DNA of 23,239 nt from DASVXQ01 sp046727955. Lineage in GTDB: Bacteria; Actinomycetota; CALGFH01. The position numbers and the translations under genes are program-made. Every line of letters begins with the position of its first letter. Position 1 is the first letter of the stretch. Positions 1 through 6,387 of this stretch are shown one piece after another. A model generated the notes under the pieces. The model saw only the letters and a list, made by a program, of their open reading frames with translations, did not search any database and was not told the DNA's origin. The stretch is taken from assembly GCA_046727955.1 (NCBI GenBank), contig JBKPDO010000132.1, positions 1-23,239 on the forward strand. The letters are read 5' to 3'.

Positions 1-1
1 G

Positions 2-148
2 CCCCACACCACCGGCCGCGCCGGGCCGGGTGGCGACGGCCGCGCCGGGCTGGGTGGCGACGGCCGCGCAGGGTCCGGTGGCGACGACGGCGCCGGGCCT
101 CGCGATGACGGCGTGGCGGCGCCGGACAGGGCCGGTGACCCGGCATGA
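2..148 (+). CDS. 3' end of a gene upstream of ruvB, probably ruvA (partial)
   Basis: This frame is open from the window edge to a TGA at 146-148 that overlaps the ruvB ATG (ATGA), the usual ruvA-ruvB coupling. The visible 48 residues are low complexity, rich in Gly, Asp and Arg. They include two near-identical 24-bp units (29-52 and 53-76, encoding GGDGRAGL and GGDGRAGS) and a partial third. Nothing here resembles the folded RuvA C-terminal domain, so if this is RuvA the visible part is a disordered tail beyond domain III. The identity rests on position only. A second open frame through the same bases runs on into ruvB as a shadow and is less likely. Confidence 0.45.
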   Translation, partial: PHTTGRAGPGGDGRAGLGGDGRAGSGGDDGAGPRDDGVAAPDRAGDPA

Positions 149-1197
149 CCGACCTCCTCGCCCCCCACGCCACCCCCGACGAGCGGGTCACCGAGGGCAG
201 CCTGCGTCCGCGCCGCCTGGAGGAGTTCGTCGGACAGTCCCGCACCCGCGAGCAGCTCGCGGTCGTGCTCGAGTCCGCCCGGCGTCGCGGGGCCCCGCCA
301 GACCACCTGCTGTTCTCCGGGCCGCCCGGTCTAGGCAAGACCAGCCTCGCGGCGATCGTCGCCAACGAGCTCGAGGCCGGCTTCCGCGTCACCTCGGGCC
401 CCGCGCTCGAGCGCGCCGGAGACCTGGCCGCGATCCTCACCGGCCTCGAGCCCGGCGACGTGCTGTTCGTGGACGAGGTCCACCGCCTGCCCCGCGCCGT
501 CGAGGAGGTCCTCTACCCCGCCATGGAGGACTTCCAGATCGACGTCGTGCTCGGCAAGGGGCCGGGCGCGCGCAGCCTGCGGCTCGACCTGCCACGCTTC
601 ACCCTGGTCGCCGCGACCACCCGGACCGGCCTGATCACCTCGCCGCTGCGCGACCGCTTCGGCTTCTCCGCCCGGCTCGACTTCTACCGAGCGGAGGAGC
701 TGCGGTCGATCGTGATCCGGTCGGCCGCGATCCTCGGGGTCCAGATCGACACCGACGGCGCGGAGGTACTGGCGCGCCGCTCGCGCGGCACCCCGCGGAT
801 CGCGAACCGTCTGCTGCGCCGGGTGCGCGACTTCGCGGAGGTGCGCGGCAGCGGCCGGATCGACGCCGCCGTCGCCGGGCAGGCGCTGGAGCTGTTCGAG
901 GTCGACCCGCTCGGCCTCGACAAGCTGGACTTGGCGCTGCTCAAGGTGCTCTGCGAGCGCTATGGCGGTCAGGCGGTCGGGCTCGCCACGCTGGCGGTGT
1001 CTGTCGGCGAAGAGCCGGACACGGTCGAGGACGTGGCCGAGCCCTACCTGATCCAGCTCGGCTTTCTGCAGCGCACGCCGCGTGGCCGGGTCGCCAGTGC
1101 GGCCGCGTTCGAGCATCTCGGCCTGAGCCCGCCCCGCGATGCGCCGGGGCCGCCGCGGGGAAACCTCCCCGAGCGCACCCTGCTCGACGACGTGTAA
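145..1197 (+). CDS. ruvB: RuvB, Holliday junction branch-migration ATPase
   Basis: RuvB is the hexameric AAA+ motor that, with RuvA, drives branch migration at Holliday junctions in recombinational repair. The 350-residue product has the usual length. It opens with the typical RPRRLEEFVGQ segment, then Walker A GPPGLGKT (59-66), Walker B DEVH (110-113), the sensor-1 region AATTRTG, and the RDRFG arginine-finger segment. The C-terminal winged-helix domain ends normally. The ATG at 145 overlaps the stop of the preceding gene, which supports this start and implies translational coupling. A 222-bp gap and a new promoter follow, so ruvB probably ends the ruv transcription unit. I saw no clear terminator hairpin directly after the stop. 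Confidence 0.97.
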   Translation: MTDLLAPHATPDERVTEGSLRPRRLEEFVGQSRTREQLAVVLESARRRGAPPDHLLFSGPPGLGKTSLAAIVANELEAGFRVTSGPALERAGDLAAILTGLEPGDVLFVDEVHRLPRAVEEVLYPAMEDFQIDVVLGKGPGARSLRLDLPRFTLVAATTRTGLITSPLRDRFGFSARLDFYRAEELRSIVIRSAAILGVQIDTDGAEVLARRSRGTPRIANRLLRRVRDFAEVRGSGRIDAAVAGQALELFEVDPLGLDKLDLALLKVLCERYGGQAVGLATLAVSVGEEPDTVEDVAEPYLIQLGFLQRTPRGRVASAAAFEHLGLSPPRDAPGPPRGNLPERTLLDDV

Positions 1198-1274
1198 CGC
1201 GGGGCCTCGGCTCCGGCCCTCCGTGGGTCCATCGGAAACCGCAGCTCAGATAGGGTCCTGGCGAACGAGGCAAG

Positions 1275-1303
1275 TTGACCCACCTGCCATCCGTGCCTAC
1301 GAT
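1275..1303 (+). promoter_or_regulatory. sigma70-type promoter for the yajC-HD-secD-secF operon
   Basis: A -35 box TTGACC (1275-1280) is separated by exactly 17 bp from a -10 box TACGAT (1298-1303). Both fit the actinobacterial housekeeping sigma consensus. Transcription would begin near 1310 and give a 5' leader of about 110 nt before yajC. It lies in the ruvB-yajC gap and points toward yajC. No experimental start site is known to me. Confidence 0.6.
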
Positions 1304-1314
1304 TGCGCCGGTGT

Positions 1315-1374
1315 CACGGCCAGGCGGCCGTGGCATTGCTGACGTGCGATCCACCCGCCGCAACTCGCGGTGGG
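1315..1374 (+). promoter_or_regulatory. two hairpins in the yajC 5' leader
   Basis: CACGGCC (1315-1321) pairs perfectly with GGCCGTG (1326-1332) around a 4-nt AGGC loop, just after the predicted transcription start. A second stem, CCCGCCGC (1354-1361) with GCGGTGGG (1367-1374), has one G-U pair and a 5-nt loop. Neither is followed by a T run, so they look like leader structure or mRNA-stabilising hairpins rather than terminators. The rest of the 1198-1419 gap shows nothing else. Confidence 0.4.
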
Positions 1375-1419
1375 ATGCTAGCCCGTGAACTGCTCGGGCT
1401 TCTCGGAGGTCCTCTAACG

Positions 1420-1749
1420 ATGAGTACCGGTGCTGCTCAGATCTTCTTTCTTCTGCTGCTCGTTGCGTTCTTCTACTTCCTGATCGTGCGCCCGCAGCGT
1501 ACCCGCATGCGCGCGCAGCAAGAACTGCAGTCGTCGTTGGAGCTCGGCGACGAGATCGTCACCTTCGCCGGCTTCTTCGGCACGATCCGGCGGTTCGACG
1601 GTGACGTGGTGACCATCGAGCTGTCGCCCGGCGTCGAGGCACGCCTCAACCGTCGCGCAATCTCGGGAAAGGTGAGCCGGCCGACGGACGACTCGGACCA
1701 GTCATATGATCCGGACGAGCCTGATGAACCGGAGGCCACCCAGCAGTGA
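1420..1749 (+). CDS. yajC: YajC, SecDF-associated preprotein translocase subunit
   Basis: YajC is a small single-span membrane protein that joins SecD and SecF in the accessory complex of the SecYEG translocon. The 109-residue product has one transmembrane helix (about residues 7-23, very Phe/Leu-rich), then the hallmark RPQ turn (24-26) and the cytoplasmic YajC fold containing LELGDEIVTFAG. It ends in an acidic DPDEPDEPE tail. An upstream in-frame ATG at 1303 exists, but the start at 1420 is preferred: GGAGGT (1405-1410) sits 9 nt upstream and the helix then falls at the N terminus as in the family. It is the first gene after the promoter at 1275-1303, and its stop overlaps the next start. 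Confidence 0.93.
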   Translation: MSTGAAQIFFLLLLVAFFYFLIVRPQRTRMRAQQELQSSLELGDEIVTFAGFFGTIRRFDGDVVTIELSPGVEARLNRRAISGKVSRPTDDSDQSYDPDEPDEPEATQQ

Positions 1750-2606
1750 CCGACCCCGAGCGTCAGGCCGGCGAGCGTCAGGCCGGCGAGCGTCAGGCCG
1801 GCGAGCGTCAGCCTGACGAGAGACAGGCCGAGCGTCAGGCCGGCGAGCGTCAGGCCGGCGAGCGTCAGGCCGGTGAGCCGGGACGCCGTGCCGGCGCCAC
1901 GGCCGGGCTCGAGGGATCCCAGGACCGGCGGCAACCGCCGGGCCAGCTCCTCCTGCTCGACGAGATCGCGAGCAACAAGGTCGTGCAGACCTATCTCGCT
2001 CTCGCCGACCAGTTCACCGCCCAGCTCGGCTACACCGAGCATGGCTTCCGCCACGCCAACCTGGTGGGCCGCATCGCCTTCAACATCCTCGACCGGCTCG
2101 GCCACGACCGGCACGTCGCCGAGCTGGCCGCCGTGGCCGGACACCTGCACGACGTCGGCAACGTCATCAGCCGCCACAACCATCCGCAGTCCTCCGCGCT
2201 CATCGCCATGCCGATCCTGGCGGAGGTGGGATTGGCCACCGAGGACATCGGCCTGGTGATCGGGGCGATCGGCAACCACGAGGAGGAGCTGGGCCACGCC
2301 GTCTCGCCGGTGGCAGCCGCGGTGGTGATCGCGGACAAGTCCGACGTCCACCGCTCTCGCGTGCGCAAGGACGCGCAGGTGAAGTTCGACATCCACGACC
2401 GGGTGAACTTCTCCGCCACGCACTCTTTCGTCCGTGTCGATGCGGATCAGCGAACAGTGACGCTGGAGCTAGAGATCGACACCGAGGTCTCCGATATCCT
2501 CGAGTACTTCGAGATCTTCCTGACCCGGATGATGATGTGCCGCCGGGCAGCGGAAGGCCTCGGCTGCAAGTTCCGCATGACCGTCAACGGCCAATCCCTA
2601 CTGTGA
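1746..2606 (+). CDS. HD-domain phosphohydrolase-like protein inside the sec operon
   Basis: This 286-residue cytosolic protein has an HD-superfamily metal-binding core: His103, the His135-Asp136 doublet (GHLHDVGN) and Asp197 (ADKSD), with a further conserved-looking GNHEEE stretch. HD proteins commonly hydrolyse phosphate esters of nucleotides or signalling nucleotides; the substrate here cannot be read from sequence. The GTG start overlaps the yajC stop and has GGAGG (1731-1735) 10 nt upstream, so it is co-translated with yajC and co-transcribed with secD and secF. Residues 5-43 are a low-complexity ERQAG repeat encoded by a 15-bp tandem array, unlike the folded remainder. No transmembrane helix is visible. 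Mycobacterium and Streptomyces sec operons lack a gene here (from memory). The family call is firm, the function unknown. Confidence 0.88.
   Translation: MTDPERQAGERQAGERQAGERQPDERQAERQAGERQAGERQAGEPGRRAGATAGLEGSQDRRQPPGQLLLLDEIASNKVVQTYLALADQFTAQLGYTEHGFRHANLVGRIAFNILDRLGHDRHVAELAAVAGHLHDVGNVISRHNHPQSSALIAMPILAEVGLATEDIGLVIGAIGNHEEELGHAVSPVAAAVVIADKSDVHRSRVRKDAQVKFDIHDRVNFSATHSFVRVDADQRTVTLELEIDTEVSDILEYFEIFLTRMMMCRRAAEGLGCKFRMTVNGQSLL
1758..1874 (+). repeat. 15-bp in-frame tandem repeat (ERQAG array)
   Basis: The unit GAGCGTCAGGCCGGC occurs at 1758, 1773 and 1788. Two variant units follow: a diverged 15-mer at 1803 (ERQPD) and a 12-mer at 1818 (ERQA). The unit then recurs at 1830, 1845 and 1860, the last with one base change. 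Length change by whole units keeps the reading frame, so it could behave as a variable-number repeat. It encodes a charged, probably disordered N-terminal arm of the HD protein. Confidence 0.9.
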
Positions 2607-2636
2607 CGACCAAGGTGATCTCTCCGACCCGCCCGA

Positions 2637-2692
2637 CCATGGCACAGGCGCTCTTGGGGGGCCGTGGGGGGAGCTCGCTCCCCCCACAATGG
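2637..2692 (+). repeat. dispersed 3'-end hairpin element, copy 1
   Basis: The element begins about 30 nt after the HD gene stop. The head ACCATGGCACAGGCGCTCTT (2636-2655) is followed by GGGGGG, CCGT, then a perfect hairpin: GTGGGGGGAGC (2664-2674) pairs with GCTCCCCCCAC (2677-2687). A smaller stem, CACaGGC (2643-2649) with GCCGTG (2661-2666), could form just before it. CCAT and ATGG bound the unit as a 4-bp inverted end. Copies 2 and 3 follow rel and aroE in the same orientation. There is no T run, so it is not a canonical terminator, though it could stabilise or end transcripts. Confidence 0.9.
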
Positions 2693-2732
2693 GAAGATGA
2701 CCAAGGGTTGGTAGTCTAGCTGCGACGTCTCG

Positions 2733-2780
2733 ACAGAAGCCCAAACCAACAGAAGCCCAAACCAACAGAAGCCCAAACCA
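2733..2780 (+). repeat. three perfect 16-bp tandem repeats directly upstream of secD
   Basis: ACAGAAGCCCAAACCA is repeated three times without a mismatch (2733-2748, 2749-2764, 2765-2780). It abuts the secD ribosome binding site AAGGA (2781-2785), 8 nt before the GTG start. The stretch is A-rich and purine-rich on the + strand, unlike its surroundings. A 16-bp unit is not a multiple of three, which fits a non-coding role such as a leader or a multi-site regulator target. A possible -10 box TAGTCT (2712-2717) lies upstream, with no convincing -35. Confidence 0.9.
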
Positions 2781-2793
2781 AAGGACAAGGCAA

Positions 2794-4263
2794 GTGCCAG
2801 GAACCCGTCGGCTGGTCGTCCCCCTGGTCGCCGTGGCGGTGGTGATCGCCGCCATCTGGGGCGCGATCTTCGCGTTCAACATCAAGCCCAGGCTCGGGCT
2901 GGACCTGCGCGGTGGGACCAGCGTCACCTTCCAGCCGCACAACCCCAACGGCAGCCAGCCCACCAAGCAGCAGATCGACACCACCCTCGACATCATCCGC
3001 AACCGCGTGAACTCCAAGGGCGTCGCGGAATCCGAGGTCTCCGCCGAGGGCAACAACATCGTGGTGTCCATCCCGGACGTGAAGAACTCCGACGATGTCA
3101 TCCGGGCCGTCGGCACCACCGCGCAGCTGCAGTTCCGGCCGGTGCTCGCCGAGGTCACCGCCAGCGACCCCAAGTACAAGCAGGCGCCGTTCAACAAGGT
3201 CGACTGCGCCAACCAGGCGACCTGGCTGGGCAAGGACAAGCCCGGCGAGCAGACGGTGCTCTGCTCCGCCGAGAGCGGGCAGCAGCGCCCGGCGGCGAAC
3301 GCCACCAAGCTGCAGATGGGACCGGTGGCGCTTGGCGGTACCGACGTCGCCGGCGCCGCCGCGCAGCTGCAGACGACTGGTGGGCAGAACAGCGTCGCGA
3401 CCGGCCAGTGGGAGACCAAGCTGGACTTCTCGGGCGCGGGCGCCCGCAGGTTCGAGGACCTGACCGGCAAGGCCGCCTGCAACCCCAGCGGTGACCCCAA
3501 GCGCGAGATCGCGATCACCCTCGACTCGGTCGTCATCAACCACCCGCCGGTGGCCGAGGACTCAAGCATCAGCTGCGGCCACGGCATCCCGGGCGGCAAC
3601 GGGGCCGTGATCCAGGGGCAGACCGAGGCAGAGGCCAAGTTCCTCGCCCCGCTGATCTCGACCGGCGCGCTGCCGCTGACACTCGAGAACATCGACCAGA
3701 ACACCGTGAGCGCGACGCTCGGCGCCGACTCGCTGCGCGCCGGCCTCATCGCCGGCATCCTCGGCCTGGCCATCACCTTCGTGTACGTGGCGCTGTACTA
3801 CCGCGGCCTCGGCCTGGTCATCTGGATGGGCCTGCTGATCGCGGCCGCGCTCAACGTCGGCATCGTGCTGATCATGGGCAAGGCCATCGGCTTCACCCTG
3901 ACGCTGGCCGGGATCGCCGGGCTGATCGTGGCCATCGGCATCTCCGCCGACTCCTATGTGGTGTTCTTCGAACGCCTGAAAGACGAGGTGCGCGAGGGCA
4001 GGACCCTGCGCACCTCGGTCGACCGCGGCTGGGCCCGCTCGTTCCACACCCTGGTGTCGGCCAACAGCGTGTCGTTCCTGGCGGCGCTGATCCTCTACCT
4101 GTTCGCCATCGGGCCCGTCCGCGGGTTCGCCTTCACGCTCGGTCTCGCCACCCTGATCGACTTCTTCGCGGCCTGGTTCTTCGGCCGTCCCGCGGTGAGC
4201 CTGCTCACCCGAACGCGCCTGTTCCAGGAGGGGCGGTTCGTCGGGATCCGCGCCGCGGTCTAG
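2794..4263 (+). CDS. secD: SecD, protein translocase subunit
   Basis: SecD is an RND-type membrane protein that uses the proton gradient to help pull exported proteins out of SecYEG. The 489-residue product has an N-terminal transmembrane helix (about 8-28), the D1 signature GLDLRGG (35-41), a large extracytoplasmic P1 region, and a C-terminal block of about five helices. That block contains the motif GIAGLIVAIGISADSYVVFF, followed by ERLKDE, the actinobacterial form of the family's D/E-bearing segment. The GTG start is set by AAGGA at 2781-2785. secF follows after 30 bp. The gene is complete, and its region upstream is unusual (hairpin element plus 16-bp repeats). Confidence 0.96.
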   Translation: MPGTRRLVVPLVAVAVVIAAIWGAIFAFNIKPRLGLDLRGGTSVTFQPHNPNGSQPTKQQIDTTLDIIRNRVNSKGVAESEVSAEGNNIVVSIPDVKNSDDVIRAVGTTAQLQFRPVLAEVTASDPKYKQAPFNKVDCANQATWLGKDKPGEQTVLCSAESGQQRPAANATKLQMGPVALGGTDVAGAAAQLQTTGGQNSVATGQWETKLDFSGAGARRFEDLTGKAACNPSGDPKREIAITLDSVVINHPPVAEDSSISCGHGIPGGNGAVIQGQTEAEAKFLAPLISTGALPLTLENIDQNTVSATLGADSLRAGLIAGILGLAITFVYVALYYRGLGLVIWMGLLIAAALNVGIVLIMGKAIGFTLTLAGIAGLIVAIGISADSYVVFFERLKDEVREGRTLRTSVDRGWARSFHTLVSANSVSFLAALILYLFAIGPVRGFAFTLGLATLIDFFAAWFFGRPAVSLLTRTRLFQEGRFVGIRAAV

Positions 4264-4293
4264 GCCTGAATACCTGAGGAGGAGCTCACCCTC

Positions 4294-5607
4294 GTGTCCA
4301 TCGCCAGTCGCCTGTACCACGGGGAGATCAGCGTCGACTACGTCGGCCGCTGGCGCACGTGGTTCCTGATCTCGGGCCTGGCCATGCTGATCTCGGTGGC
4401 CGCCCTGTTCTACCCCGGCCTCCAGTTCGGCATCGACTTCAAGGGCGGTGGCGTCTTCACCGTCCAGCCCGCCACGGCCGTTACGCAGGGCCAGGTCTCG
4501 AACGCGCTCGGCCCCGTCGCCAAGGTGGTCCAGCTCACCACCGGGAAGGCCGGCGAGCACGGCCAGGTGATCGTCCAGACCGAGTCGCTCACCTCGGCCC
4601 AGATCGCCGACGTGCGCGCCAAGCTCGCCCGGGTCACCGGGGTCCAGCCGAGCCAGGTCTCCAACAGCGTGGTCGGCTCCAAGTGGGGCAGCACGGTAAC
4701 CCGCAAGGCCCTCATCGCCTTGGCGGTGTTCCTGGGGGCGATCATCCTCTACGTGTCGCTGCGGTTCGACTTCAAGATGGCCGTGGCGGCGATCATCGCC
4801 CTGGTCCACGACCTGCTGATCACCGCCGGCGTGTACGCCCTGGCGCGCTTCGAGGTCACCCCGGCCACTGTCATCGGCCTGCTCACCATCCTGGGCTATT
4901 CGCTCTACGACACCGTGGTCGTCTTCGACAAGGTCCGCGAGAACACCGGCGCGCTGAGCTCGATGTCGCGCATCACCTACTCGGACGCGGCCAATCGGGC
5001 CGTCAACCAGACCCTGGTCCGCTCGCTGAACACCTCGCTGACCTCGCTGCTGCCGATCGGCTCGCTGCTCGTCGTCGGCGCCTTCTGGCTCGGCGCGGAG
5101 ACCATCAAGGACCTGGCGCTGGCTCTGTTCGTCGGCGTCGCCGCCGGGACCTATTCGTCGATCTTCATCGCCACGCCGTTCCTGGCGCTGTGGAAGGAGA
5201 CCGAGCCGCGCAACCGCCAGCTCCGCGCGCGGGTGGCGAGGCTCGCCACGGTCGGGGCGGCGGGCACCGAGCCACGCGCCAAGGAGCCGCGGACCAGGAG
5301 GGCGCTGCCGCAGTCCCAGCAGGGCCTGGCGGCCCCGGCCCCGACCGGCGGCCGCTCTCGCGGTCCGCGCCATGACGACTACCGCCTAGTGCCCGACGAT
5401 GCCGAGGCGGCGCTCGCCGATGGGCAGGACGGCGTGCAGCTCGAGCCGGACGAGGAGGAGCTGGAGCCGCAGCCGGTCGAGGAGCCCGCGGCGGCGGTGC
5501 CGGCACAGCGCAGCCAGACCCAGAAGCCGCGTCAGGGCCAGCAGCGGCGCAAATCCTCCGGGCGCGGGCGCCAGCCGTCACGCTCCTCCAAGCGCCGCCG
5601 CCGTTGA
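4294..5607 (+). CDS. secF: SecF, protein translocase subunit with long polybasic tail
   Basis: SecF is SecD's partner in the proton-driven export complex. The 437-residue product has a first helix at about 20-42, the GIDFKGG signature (46-52), an extracytoplasmic P4 region, and five C-terminal helices (about 140-300). These include GYSLYDTVVVFDKVREN (201-217), the SecF hallmark. After about residue 305 comes a roughly 130-residue cytoplasmic tail: first Arg/Ala-rich, then strongly acidic (EPDEEELEPQPVEEP), then very basic, ending in KRRRR. Typical SecF is about 300-400 residues, so the tail is long. The GTG start has GAGGAGGAG (4276-4284) 9 nt upstream. apt follows after 32 bp. Confidence 0.96.
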   Translation: MSIASRLYHGEISVDYVGRWRTWFLISGLAMLISVAALFYPGLQFGIDFKGGGVFTVQPATAVTQGQVSNALGPVAKVVQLTTGKAGEHGQVIVQTESLTSAQIADVRAKLARVTGVQPSQVSNSVVGSKWGSTVTRKALIALAVFLGAIILYVSLRFDFKMAVAAIIALVHDLLITAGVYALARFEVTPATVIGLLTILGYSLYDTVVVFDKVRENTGALSSMSRITYSDAANRAVNQTLVRSLNTSLTSLLPIGSLLVVGAFWLGAETIKDLALALFVGVAAGTYSSIFIATPFLALWKETEPRNRQLRARVARLATVGAAGTEPRAKEPRTRRALPQSQQGLAAPAPTGGRSRGPRHDDYRLVPDDAEAALADGQDGVQLEPDEEELEPQPVEEPAAAVPAQRSQTQKPRQGQQRRKSSGRGRQPSRSSKRRRR

Positions 5608-5639
5608 GCCAGCCGTTGTCCTGAAGGAGAGGACCTGAA

Positions 5640-6167
5640 GTGCCGATCAACACCGACCGCCTGCGCAAGCTGATCCGCGACGTACCCGATTTCCCGCAGG
5701 AAGGGGTGATCTTCAAGGACATCACCCCGCTGCTGGCCGACCAGGTGGCGTTCTCGTCGGTGATCGACGAGACGGTCGTCCACTTCGGTCGGGGGACCGT
5801 CGACAAGGTGGTCGGCATCGAGGCGCGGGGGTTCATCCTCGCCTCGCCCGTCGCCTACCACTTCGGCGCCGGGTTCGTGCCGGTGCGCAAGGCGGGCAAG
5901 CTGCCGGCGGCGGTGGAGTCCGAGGAATACACCCTTGAGTACGGGACCGCCACTCTCGAGATCCACGCCGACGCGATCTCGACGGGGGAGCGAGTGCTGA
6001 TCGTCGACGACGTGCTCGCGACCGGCGGTACCGCGCGCGCCACCGCACGGTTGGTCGAGCGCCTGGGTGGGAAGGTGATCGGCATCGCCACGCTGATCGA
6101 GCTGGGTTTCCTCGGCGGTCGCAAACAGATCGAAGGGTACGAGTTTTTCAGCCTGATCACCTACTGA
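5640..6167 (+). CDS. apt: adenine phosphoribosyltransferase
   Basis: Apt makes AMP from adenine and PRPP in purine salvage. The 175-residue product matches the family's length. It has the opening IRDVPDFPQEGVIFKDITPLL, the substrate-side segment GIEARGFILASPVA, and the PRPP-binding motif VLIVDDVLATGGT (119-131). The GTG start is supported by AAGGAGAGG (5624-5632) 7 nt upstream. It sits between secF and rel, as in most actinobacteria, so it may share the sec transcript. A 220-bp gap separates it from rel. Confidence 0.96.
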   Translation: MPINTDRLRKLIRDVPDFPQEGVIFKDITPLLADQVAFSSVIDETVVHFGRGTVDKVVGIEARGFILASPVAYHFGAGFVPVRKAGKLPAAVESEEYTLEYGTATLEIHADAISTGERVLIVDDVLATGGTARATARLVERLGGKVIGIATLIELGFLGGRKQIEGYEFFSLITY

Positions 6168-6387
6168 ATCAAGGTCGACAGGCTCGTGGAGGCGACCTGC
6201 CGGCACGGGTCCAGCCGGCCATCCGCGCCACTAGGGCGTATTCGGTATTGGGCCTACGCCTTTGCCCGTATTGGCCCCCCAATCGCGGCAATCACGGCCC
6301 CACCTGGGGTACTTTGTTTCCTGATGGCGGATGCCCCGGGTCAGACCATGATGGCGGCAGGAACGAACGTGGAACGTAGGTGGGCCG
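6168..6387 (+). other. apt-rel intergenic region, probable rel promoter region
   Basis: No gene is visible. Three related heptamers of the form TATT(C/G)GG lie at about 6239-6251 and 6269-6275. ATTGG/CCAAT forms a small palindrome around four C bases near 6270-6283. TACTTT (6310-6315) could be a -10 box about 70 bp before rel, but no good -35 stands 16-18 bp upstream of it. I cannot define the promoter with confidence. Confidence 0.35.

Noticed and set aside
30..1253. 407-residue + strand frame over ruvB
   Set aside because: It is an out-of-frame shadow rich in Arg/Pro/Ala; RuvB motifs are in the other frame.
1473..2423. Minus-strand open frame with repeated LTLAG pentapeptide-like units
   Set aside because: It is the antisense shadow of the ERQAG DNA repeat and of yajC/HD coding sequence. 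It lacks a ribosome binding site, and both + strand genes are clearly real.
2664..2687. Intrinsic (Rho-independent) terminator call for the dispersed hairpin
   Set aside because: No T run follows in any copy, and the conserved 20-base head would not be needed for termination. A terminator role remains possible but is not shown.
1758..2780. CRISPR-like arrays at the tandem repeats
   Set aside because: The units are contiguous without spacers, are only 15-16 bp long, and no cas gene is present.
3562..5373. 603-residue minus-strand open frame opposite secD/secF, and similar long frames opposite rel, hisS and mltG
   Set aside because: Long antisense frames are expected at about 70% GC. They have biased low-complexity composition and lie fully over well-identified genes.
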